Shown here: in pieces, positions 55,741-63,040 of the stretch
How the letters are laid out: each line of letters begins with the position of its first letter
Numbering within the stretch: position 1 is the stretch's first letter
NCBI RefSeq assembly: GCF_004137855.1
Contig: NZ_QBKB01000002.1
Location: forward strand, 755,518 to 819,517
From: Methanohalophilus profundi
Lineage (GTDB): Archaea; Halobacteriota; Methanosarcinia; Methanosarcinales; Methanosarcinaceae
Direction of reading: 5' to 3'
DNA length: 64,000 nucleotides
Made by a program: the position numbers and the translations under genes
The notes under the pieces: model-generated
Told to the model about the DNA's origin: nothing
Database searches by the model: none
The model's input: only the letters and a program-made list of their open reading frames with translations

Positions 55741-56223
55741 ATGCAGTGTGAAATATGTGGTGCAGAGATAAAAGGGGAGCCTTTTAAGATAAATGTCGAG
55801 GGAAGCGAACTCAACGCCTGCAACCGATGTTCACAATACGGAACATCAGTAAGCACCCGGAAACCGGTATCCAGAAAGAATGCTCCTGTGCGGCAGGGGA
55901 TCAAAAAGAGTTCAAAACCCAAAAAGAACCCGGTAACTGCTCCTACAGAAGAACTCATAGACGAATACGAACAAACCATAAGAGAGGCCAGGGAAGCAAA
56001 GGGCCTTACCCAGGAAGAACTTGCTTCCAAGATAAAGGAAAAAGCATCCCTGATCAAAAAGATCGAGAAGGGAGACATCGTACCTGAAGATTCGGTACGT
56101 ACAAAGATTGAACATGCCCTTGATATCGAACTCACCGAGAAAGTGGGAGAAGACGACTGGGATACAAATACCCTGAACAGGGGCACTACTCTTGGCGATA
56201 TAGTAACCATCAAGAAAAAATGA
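55741..56223 (+). CDS. Archaeal multiprotein bridging factor 1 (aMBF1)
   Basis: 160 residues. N-terminal zinc ribbon (CEICGAEI and CNRCSQYG, CxxC-x26-CxxC) then a Cro/C1 HTH ([32 protein letters not shown]). Associates with transcription or the translating ribosome in archaea. Divergent from PAN; the 84-bp gap contains TATA-like ATATTTAAG and GTATATAGC. Confidence 0.93.
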   Translation: MQCEICGAEIKGEPFKINVEGSELNACNRCSQYGTSVSTRKPVSRKNAPVRQGIKKSSKPKKNPVTAPTEELIDEYEQTIREAREAKGLTQEELASKIKEKASLIKKIEKGDIVPEDSVRTKIEHALDIELTEKVGEDDWDTNTLNRGTTLGDIVTIKKK

Positions 56224-56229
56224 AGTGAT

Positions 56230-57047
56230 ATGATGCACCTCGAAAATAAGAAAGTCGGTATAATAGGGACCGGCAAGATGGGGCAAAGCCTTCTTAGAGG
56301 CATAATACGTGCAGGAAAAGCAAAACCCGCAAATATCTATGCCAGCGATGTTTATGAACCTGCACTGCAGGCACTTAAAAGTGAACTTGGAATTAACGTA
56401 TCAACAGACAATTTTGATACAGTGGATAATTCAGACCTCATCATTCTTGCGGTCAAGCCCCAGATACTGCGCAATGCACTGAGAGGTTTTGCAGACCATA
56501 TAAACGAAAACAAACTCATAATTTCAATTGCAGCAGGGGTTCCTGCATCCACTATTGAAGAGGAATTGCATGAAGATACAAGAGTAATTCGTGTGATGCC
56601 AAACATTGCCGCAACCGTCGGTGAAGCGGCCTCTGCAGTCAGTGCGGGGAAAAACGCATCCGCAGAGGATGCTGAAGTTGCAATGGAAATATTTTCAAGC
56701 ATGGGTTCTGCTGCCCTAGTTCCTGAACATCTCATGGATGCAGTTACAGGAGTTTCCGGGAGCGGCCCCGCATATATTTTCCCCATAATCGAGGCCTGGC
56801 GGATGGTGGTGTGCTTGAAGGACTTGACAGGGAAAGTGCACAAAAACTAGCAGCCCAGACAGTACTAGGCGCAGCAAAGATGGTCCTTGAAACAAAAAAA
56901 CATCCAGCAGAGCTCAAGGACATGGTGACCTCTCCTGCAGGGACAACCATTCATGGTGTTCATGCACTTGAGAAAAACGGAGTAAGGGCGGCTTTCACAG
57001 ATGCAGTGATGGCTTCTGCAAAACGCTCCCGTGAAATGGGGAAATAA
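56230..57047 (+). pseudogene. proC: Pyrroline-5-carboxylate reductase, frameshifted
   Basis: Last step of proline synthesis. Rossmann GIIGTGKMGQSLLRGII near 15, ILAVKPQ near 80, VIRVMPNIAATVGEA near 125, SGSGPAYIF near 175. The frame breaks near 56795-56797: [11 protein letters not shown] should continue [20 protein letters not shown], which is encoded in -1 to the TAA at 57045, with the [11 protein letters not shown] motif. A missing A (GCCATGG to GCCTGG) restores it. If real, the cell would need another proline route. Confidence 0.88.
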
Positions 57048-57130
57048 TTCCCCACCTTTCCTGAAACGATACAAAAATTGATATAGTTGTATGATTTAAT
57101 TAATTACAAAGCCTTCAACGGGGGGTTTGT

Positions 57131-57472
57131 ATGAAATCCTTTGCGGTAATCAGGGGAGAAGACAAAAACAAAGTCAGGATTGCGCTGCACGATTTGCAGC
57201 AATACGGGAGCATGAAGTTCAGCTCCTGTCCAAAACGTATCGAACCAAACTATGCAGATACTCTTCTTGTAAAGGTCGTGGGAGTACCCTTGCGTTCAAA
57301 TTGTAAGTTTGCAGCACTTGTGGGTCTGGAAAATAATGCCGGCTCTGCGATAAACAAACTGAGGAAAATACATCCACCAGCCCATATTGTAATAATAAGC
57401 CCCAGGCACGATGCTTACGAAGAGTTAATGGATAATTCTGAAATCTATCCTGAATTCGAAATAAACAATTAA
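57131..57472 (+). CDS. DUF356 family protein
   Basis: 113 residues, a methanogen-restricted family of unknown function. Typical are FAVIRGEDKNKVRIALHDLQQYG, FSSCPKRIEPNYADTLLVKVVG and IVIISPRHDAYEEL. The GGGGG run before ATG 57131 serves as ribosome binding site. Function not known; no membrane segment. Confidence 0.8.
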   Translation: MKSFAVIRGEDKNKVRIALHDLQQYGSMKFSSCPKRIEPNYADTLLVKVVGVPLRSNCKFAALVGLENNAGSAINKLRKIHPPAHIVIISPRHDAYEELMDNSEIYPEFEINN

Positions 57473-57519
57473 TGCTTTTAAAAACCATTAAAAAAGTTTT
57501 CCTGCGAAAATTAAAGAAA

Positions 57520-57594
57520 TGGGGCCGGGACCGAGAATCGAACTCAGATCGTAGCCTCCACAGGGCTACAGGATAACCGCTACCCTACCCCGGC
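57520..57594 (-). tRNA. tRNA-His (GTG anticodon), CCA encoded
   Basis: Cloverleaf: acceptor GCCGGGG with TCCCGGC, anticodon stem GTAGCC/GGCTAC around CTGTGGA (anticodon GTG), T arm CTGAG/CTCGG with TTCGATT. Discriminator C73 and absence of an encoded G-1 fit archaeal tRNA-His, where G-1 is added later. CCA is encoded at 57520-57522. A TATA box (TTTTATATATG, 57623-57633) lies about 30 nt upstream. Confidence 0.95.
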
Positions 57595-57645
57595 ACAGTT
57601 AATAATGCCCTACGCGAGAACATTTTATATATGTATTTCTCTTAA

Positions 57646-57720
57646 GTGAACTACCCCACGCTTACGCATGGTGCTTCTTGCTTCATACTTTGAACTATTG
57701 TTCACAAGTCCACAAGCCCT
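57646..57720 (-). mobile_element. IS200/IS605-type right-end remnant (copy 2)
   Basis: On the minus strand GTGGACTTGT, then TATGAAGCAAGAAGCACCATGC, loop GTAA, GCGTGGGGTAGTTCAC. Aligns with 42216-42292 and the end of the TnpB fragment. It lies 50 bp upstream of the tRNA-His 5' end. No transposase remains in 57721-57857. Confidence 0.6.
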
Positions 57721-57857
57721 TTCCCTCGTTCCGAAGGTGATGGACTATGCTAGTGTCAATACTATTTAAACATTATGTTAAAGCAGGGGAAAAGCATTCA
57801 TTCCCCCCTCCCTCAAAGAAGGATTCTTCTGCTCAATAAGATAAACTTTTCTCCATA

Positions 57858-58634
57858 TCAATCTTTCAGACGGGAAATTGCAAGCTGTGCTGCCTTTTCA
57901 CCTGAGAGAAGCATTCCTCCAAAAACCGGACCCATCCGGGGAGAACCTGCAACAGCATTGGCAGCCATACCTGTAACTATCAAACCAGGATAAACCTCCC
58001 GGGTATTTTCCATTACAAGACGCTCACCAATATCAGCCCACATTGGTTTTTCACCCACTACCTCCTTGCCACCAAAAGCTCCGGGGATCTTGCGCTGCAC
58101 AGTATTGCAGACAGTAGCCTCATGGCCGGTTCCGTCAAGTACCAGGCGAGAACGGATTGTGAGGGGGTCTACATGAAGCCGGCCTATTTCAACTGCTGTC
58201 CAGTTAATAACAAGCCCGCATACCTCATCGTTATCCCGTATCATAACATCTTCAAAACTTACCAGATTGAATATTTCGACTCCTGCAGAAACCGCTGCAC
58301 TTATGAGTTTACCTACAGTACCAACCGAGTTTGCCACATAGTAACCTTCTTCATATTCATGATATGGCACATCAAAATCATCAAGAATCCTGCGCGCTTC
58401 TTCCTGGACCACAATCCGCGGAAACATCATGCCACCGCCCCACATACCGCCTCCTACAGAGAGTTTCTTTTCAAAAAGTACAGTCTTTAGTCCTGCTTCT
58501 GCAAGATAACGGGCAGCAACGAGGTTTGCAGGACCCCCGCCTACCAGGGCCACATCAACATCAGTATAGTCCAGAAAAACATTGGTAAATTCTTCAACTA
58601 TCGCTCGGGTAATAATTCTTTCATCAAGTTCCAT
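57858..58634 (-). CDS. thi4: Thiazole synthase Thi4, sulfide-dependent archaeal type
   Basis: 258 residues. FAD/NAD Rossmann start VDVALVGGGPANLVAARYLAEAG near 28, GGGMWGGGMMFP near 63, LVLDGTGHEATV near 165 and the C-terminal GPVFGGMLLSGEKAA. The position of the sacrificial Cys of yeast Thi4 is His here (NWTAVEIGRLHVDPLTIRS near 148), as in methanogen enzymes that use free sulfide. Makes the thiazole of thiamine and complements thiL. Confidence 0.92.
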   Translation of the reverse strand: MELDERIITRAIVEEFTNVFLDYTDVDVALVGGGPANLVAARYLAEAGLKTVLFEKKLSVGGGMWGGGMMFPRIVVQEEARRILDDFDVPYHEYEEGYYVANSVGTVGKLISAAVSAGVEIFNLVSFEDVMIRDNDEVCGLVINWTAVEIGRLHVDPLTIRSRLVLDGTGHEATVCNTVQRKIPGAFGGKEVVGEKPMWADIGERLVMENTREVYPGLIVTGMAANAVAGSPRMGPVFGGMLLSGEKAAQLAISRLKD

Positions 58635-58870
58635 TATCCTGCCTCAAATGCTGCTAATTCTCTCATTTGATAGGCCACATAGATATTAAAACTATTGGGA
58701 TATAGGAAAAACAAGACCCGAGAGTATGAAAAATATTGAAATATCCCTGACAAAAAGTGCCAGATGCCTATTGAAAAGAGATTAGAAGAAGTTGTATTGT
58801 AATGAATGCAAGAGTAAAACCCTTGTAAATGTATTTTTATTCCATCGCTGAAGTCCCGGAATGATTACAA

Positions 58871-59236
58871 TCAATTCTCGACATAAGATGAGATGGTTTG
58901 TTGGAAGTCATGTATGTCGATTGGTTTGGATATATAACCCGCACATCCTGCATTAATAAATTTCTTATCATCGCCCCTCATTGCATGTGCTGTCAATGCA
59001 ACCACAGGCGTATCTTTTGTATTTTCAATCTCTTTGAATTTTTCCAGAACATCAAGCCCATCCATTTTGGGCAGCTGCATGTCAAGTAAGATGAGATCTA
59101 AAATATTTTTCTCTGCAACTTCAAGAGCCTGTGGACCGTCTTCTGCCTGCATTACTTCATACCCATAAGACTCAAGCAAATCCACTGTAAGTTCCATGTT
59201 CATTGGATTGTCTTCAACTACCAGAATTGTGGCCAT
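58871..59236 (-). CDS. Single-domain response regulator (CheY/DivK-like)
   Basis: 121 residues, receiver only. VVEDNPMN near 6 (acidic pocket), LILLDMQLPKMDG near 48 (phosphoacceptor Asp), PVVALTAHAM near 77 (Thr) and ISKPID near 105 (Lys). No output domain; probably relays phosphate to or from a hybrid kinase elsewhere. Orphan here. Confidence 0.9.
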   Translation of the reverse strand: MATILVVEDNPMNMELTVDLLESYGYEVMQAEDGPQALEVAEKNILDLILLDMQLPKMDGLDVLEKFKEIENTKDTPVVALTAHAMRGDDKKFINAGCAGYISKPIDIHDFQQTISSYVEN

Positions 59237-59661
59237 TCTTAGTACCTCTAAATATGATTTGATAATTATCGATATAGCTGCCTATTCCCGGAAAATACCT
59301 GACTGGTTTGATCACAAACTTAAATTGTAAAGCTATTGTAGAGTATGTTTTCACATATATATAGTAATAGGCATACGAATCACCAAAATTAATTCGTATA
59401 GCCCCCTAAATCAAATTAATCGTTGCTAACAGAACCACCATGACGTCTATTTGAATCAAGATGTTTTATTATTTCGAGAAGATGATTACGAGTAACTATT
59501 GTGATACCCATCAAAAGAAATACATCCCAATACTGGTTAATTACATCGGAAAGAGCGACTCCATCATAGTTTTCATATGGCCCTAATTTTAATTTTACAG
59601 GAAAATCTTATGGATAAACTTTAATACTGCAACACGACCCATATGACCTAAAGGAGAAAAT
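59237..59661. other. Intergenic region with possible ORF remnant
   Basis: 425 bp. A short minus-strand open stretch (59416-59609) reads coherently (ENYDGVALSDVINQYWDVF ... HLLEIIKHLDSNRRHGG) but has no credible start after an upstream stop, so it may be a gene fragment. Otherwise A/T-rich; I see no RNA gene. AAAGGAG before 59662 is the AMA ribosome binding site. Confidence 0.4.
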
Positions 59662-60765
59662 ATGGCAAGATCCGCACAACGTCCCAGTCTGAAAAAAATA
59701 CCCCAGGAAGCAATCGAGGCAAAAGAAGCTACTGCAGAAATTGTAATTTTGCAACCTATTGGTTATCCCCTCTGTGGAATTATTGAAGAATATCCACGCA
59801 TCGAAGAACCCGAACTTTTCGAATGTTATGCAAGAATGCAATGGAATGGTTACATTGCCCGAAAAAACGATTACCTCTTTGATCACCGAATGTTCCCTGA
59901 TTTTGCATACAGAATCCAGGAAGTAAGACCCGAAGCTACAATAATAGGCCAGTCCACAACAATCGTAGTAAATCAGGAAGAGAAAGAAAAAACGGATATT
60001 GAATATCCCGTGGAAATTGAATTTGATGATATCGTCGGACAGGTTAAAGCAAAACGCAAATGCAAGCTCATCGAGAGATATCTGGAAGAGCCCGAAAGAT
60101 TTGGCAAGTGGGCACCCCGTAACATCCTGTTCCATGGACCAGCAGGTACAGGAAAGACCATGGTCGCAAAAGCCCTTGCAAATAAAACTGATGTGGCATT
60201 CCTCCCGGTCAAAGCCACACAACTTATAGGAGAATTTGTAGGAGAAGGCTCCCGCCAGATACATCAGCTGTATGAAAGAGCAGGCGAACTTGCACCCAGC
60301 ATCATTTTCATAGACGAACTGGATGCCATTGCCCTTGACAGGCGATACCAGGAACTCAGGGGCGATGTAGCCGAGATCGTTAACGCCCTGCTCACAGAAA
60401 TGGACGGCATCAGCCAGAGAGAAGGAGTATGCACAATCTGTGCCACAAACAGGACAGCAGTACTCGACGGGGCAGTAAGGAGCCGTTTTGAAGAGGAGAT
60501 CGAGTTTGTACTTCCCGGCAAAGAGGAAAGAAAAGAAATAATCGAACTCAATCTACAGACATTCCCCATAAAAGCTGAAGCTAACCTGGGCGAGCTTGCA
60601 AAACTGACCAACGGCCTTTCAGGAAGAGACATTGTGGAAAAAGTCCTCAAAAGTGCCCTTCACCATGCAATAATAGACGACATGGAAAAAGTTGAAGCAC
60701 ATTATTTTGAAAAAACTGCGTCCGGGTTGCAGAAAAAAGAAACCAATACCCACCTTTATGCCTGA
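59662..60765 (+). CDS. AMA-type AAA ATPase with HbYX-like tail
   Basis: 367 residues. N-domain (~1-105) then AAA: Walker A GPAGTGKTMVAKA near 168, Walker [17 protein letters not shown] near 215, TNRTAVLDGAVRSRFEEEIEF near 270. AMA proteins (AAA of methanogens and Archaeoglobales) are Cdc48 paralogues; archaeal AMA has been reported to interact with the 20S proteasome. The terminus THLYA has Leu-Tyr-Ala, a proper HbYX motif, fitting this. Followed closely by a small conserved-looking gene. Confidence 0.88.
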   Translation: MARSAQRPSLKKIPQEAIEAKEATAEIVILQPIGYPLCGIIEEYPRIEEPELFECYARMQWNGYIARKNDYLFDHRMFPDFAYRIQEVRPEATIIGQSTTIVVNQEEKEKTDIEYPVEIEFDDIVGQVKAKRKCKLIERYLEEPERFGKWAPRNILFHGPAGTGKTMVAKALANKTDVAFLPVKATQLIGEFVGEGSRQIHQLYERAGELAPSIIFIDELDAIALDRRYQELRGDVAEIVNALLTEMDGISQREGVCTICATNRTAVLDGAVRSRFEEEIEFVLPGKEERKEIIELNLQTFPIKAEANLGELAKLTNGLSGRDIVEKVLKSALHHAIIDDMEKVEAHYFEKTASGLQKKETNTHLYA

Positions 60766-60779
60766 GAAGAGGTGACAAA

Positions 60780-61043
60780 ATGACAGAAATAGAAGAATCA
60801 GACAGGTTCGAGTGCAAAGTTGTCAACATAATAAACAACCTGAAATGGAAAGGAGTAATGGTCAAAGAGATAAAAAGTGGAGGGAATGTTTATTTTGCCC
60901 GCACTGATCCAAAAAGGGATTTGAAACCCGGGGATACCCTATACCTGGGAGTCAGGGAATTACCCAGCCAGATGGAAGAGATGCAGGCCGAAGTTACCCT
61001 TTACGACAAAAATGATGAGAAAATCGATTGGACCTTCATTTAA
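60780..61043 (+). CDS. Hypothetical small acidic protein downstream of AMA
   Basis: 87 residues, no family recognised. Beta-rich, SH3/OB-like pattern (FECKVVNIINNLKWKGVMVKEI, GNVYFARTD, LKPGDTLYLGVREL). Strong GAGGTG Shine-Dalgarno; 14 nt after the AMA stop, so it is in the same transcript. Potential adaptor or unrelated; unknown. Confidence 0.65.
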   Translation: MTEIEESDRFECKVVNIINNLKWKGVMVKEIKSGGNVYFARTDPKRDLKPGDTLYLGVRELPSQMEEMQAEVTLYDKNDEKIDWTFI

Positions 61044-61063
61044 AAGCACAGGATTTCTGTCCA

Positions 61064-61978
61064 TTATTCCCTATAGGGAACTTCAAATTCCATCAGGTCA
61101 TCTGCCACACAGGTATTTTCGAAAACTTCTTTTGCCTCCTCCAGAAGTACTGAAGAATCGTCAGTATATCTTGAACTGATATGGGTCAGGATGAGCCGCT
61201 TTACCTCTGCTTTTTGTGCCACGTCTGCAGCCTCTTTTGCTGTCGAATGCAATGATTCACGGGCCCAATCCGCTTTTTCCTGTGCAAGTGTTCCATCATG
61301 AATTAATACATCCGCTTTTTTACTTGCTTTAATAATTGCCTCACATGGACGGGTATCACCAGTATAGATGAGTTTACGCCCCCTGCGGCAGGGACCTATC
61401 ACTTCATTGGGGTGGACCATCCTGCCATTTACTTCCACCGATTCACCTTTCTGGAGACGGGAAAATAGTGGGCCTACAGGTACACCCAGCTCTTCAGCAC
61501 GACGGCGGTCAAATCTGCCCGGCCGTTCATTTTCCACAAGAGCATATGCAAGAGAAGGAACACTGTGCTCACTTTCAATGGCATTAATCACATAACCTTC
61601 CCGGTGAACAGTGTCCCCGGCTTCGAGAGGTACTGCTTTGACCTCAAAATTCAATCGGCAGTAGCCAAGTAGTGCTACCAGTTTTACAAATTGTTCCACC
61701 CAGGCAGGACCGTATATAGTCAGTGGAGCATCCCTGCCGTGGAAAGAAAGAGTTTGCAAAAGGCCGGGAATCCCCAGCACATGATCTGCATGGAAATGTG
61801 TTATGAATATAGAAAAGAGGGACATCATGCCAGTCCTGGCCCGCATCATTTGCTGCTGGGTACCCTCCCCACAATCAAAAAGGAGCAACTCCCCATCCCT
61901 GTTGACCAGAATAGAAGAGGGATTCCTGTTTACAGTTGGGAGAGCTCCCCCGGTACCAAGGAACACTACACGAAGCAT
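61064..61978 (-). CDS. rnz: Ribonuclease Z
   Basis: 304 residues. Metallo-beta-lactamase fold: FLGTGGALPTVNRNPSS near 6, FDCGEGTQQQMMRA near 36, THFHADHVLGIPG near 60 (HxHxDH), IESEHSVPSLAYAL (His), YTGDTRPC near 205 (Asp) and LTHISSRY near 265. Removes tRNA 3' trailers, needed where CCA is not encoded as in tRNA-Lys here. ATG 61978 chosen (MLRVVFLG); an ATG four codons earlier is possible. Confidence 0.93.
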   Translation of the reverse strand: MLRVVFLGTGGALPTVNRNPSSILVNRDGELLLFDCGEGTQQQMMRARTGMMSLFSIFITHFHADHVLGIPGLLQTLSFHGRDAPLTIYGPAWVEQFVKLVALLGYCRLNFEVKAVPLEAGDTVHREGYVINAIESEHSVPSLAYALVENERPGRFDRRRAEELGVPVGPLFSRLQKGESVEVNGRMVHPNEVIGPCRRGRKLIYTGDTRPCEAIIKASKKADVLIHDGTLAQEKADWARESLHSTAKEAADVAQKAEVKRLILTHISSRYTDDSSVLLEEAKEVFENTCVADDLMEFEVPYRE

Positions 61979-62130
61979 AATAAACATCATAAGTAAAAGC
62001 CTTATTTATGATTATCCAAACTCGTGAGAAGTATATATTCGAAAGGTTCATATACAATATTACAATTAATGAACTCTCCTAATAGCAAAGCTTAGTATTA
62101 TACTTAAATCACAAAACAGAGGTTCCAATC

Positions 62131-62508
62131 ATGATATCCCAGGGAAGATCAAAGAGAACGGCCACAGCTGCCAAGAGAAAAACAGCACGCGGAAAGAGGA
62201 AATACGAAATCGGCAGTGAACCTGCAGAAACACATGTCGCAGAAACAAGAAGGAAATCCGTAAAGACCAGGGGCGGCTCCCACAAAGTAAAACTCCTTCA
62301 GGAAAAAATTGCCAATGTCACCGATCCCTCGACCGGAAAGACAGCAGTAGTTACAATAGAGAATGTTACCGATAACGAAGCCAACGAGCACTACGTCAGG
62401 CGTAACATACTCACAAAGGGCAGCATCATCAAGACCGAACTTGGAGATGCCAGGATCACCAGTCGTCCTGGCCAGGATGGCGTTGTCAACGCAATTCTTA
62501 CAAAATAA
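62131..62508 (+). CDS. rps8e: Ribosomal protein S8e
   Basis: 125 residues. [26 protein letters not shown] at the N-terminus, [18 protein letters not shown] near 37, and the C-terminal [27 protein letters not shown]. Complete archaeal S8e of the small subunit. GAGGT before the ATG and TATA-like ATTATACTTAAA near 62096. Confidence 0.96.
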   Translation: MISQGRSKRTATAAKRKTARGKRKYEIGSEPAETHVAETRRKSVKTRGGSHKVKLLQEKIANVTDPSTGKTAVVTIENVTDNEANEHYVRRNILTKGSIIKTELGDARITSRPGQDGVVNAILTK

Positions 62509-62534
62509 ACAAAAATACAGGTGGCTCAAAGAGC

Positions 62535-63026
62535 ATGGACAGACAAACAAGGGATATATTGGAGATCCTGGAAAATGATGCCAGGGCAAGCCATGAAGAT
62601 ATCTCCGCCCTTGTTGACATGACTCCGGAAGAAGTCCAGAAGCGAATCCATCAGCTTGAAAAAGCAAAGATAATCCGCAAATATAAAACAGTGATTGACT
62701 GGGAACTTGCCGGGGAAGACTATGTCTATGCAATCATTGAACTGAAGGTAACACTGGAACGCAAACAGGGATACCAGGCCATCGCAGAGAGATTATACCG
62801 TTTCCCCGAAGTGCGTTCTGTCAGACTGCTTTCAGGAGAACATGACATAGCCCTCACAGTCCGTGGCAAATCCATGAAGCAGGTCGCTTTTTTCGTTGCA
62901 GAGAAAATAGCCACTCTGGAACAGGTGCATAATACCGCCACCCATTTCGTACTTAAGACCTACAAAGAAGACGGGTTGATTATGGAAGAGCCCGAACATG
63001 TAAAACGTCTGCCGGTTTCCCCCTAA
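62535..63026 (+). CDS. Lrp/AsnC family regulator
   Basis: 163 residues. N-terminal HTH (RDILEILENDARASHEDISALVDMTPEEVQKRIHQLEK) and RAM/ACT-like domain (IIELKVTLERKQGYQAIAERLYRFPEVRSVRLLSGEHDIALTV). Usually binds amino acids and controls nitrogen or amino-acid genes. The stop is 15 nt upstream of the aminotransferase CTG start, so it is probably its partner or regulator. Confidence 0.9.
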   Translation: MDRQTRDILEILENDARASHEDISALVDMTPEEVQKRIHQLEKAKIIRKYKTVIDWELAGEDYVYAIIELKVTLERKQGYQAIAERLYRFPEVRSVRLLSGEHDIALTVRGKSMKQVAFFVAEKIATLEQVHNTATHFVLKTYKEDGLIMEEPEHVKRLPVSP

Positions 63027-63040
63027 AGGAGGTATGAGAA

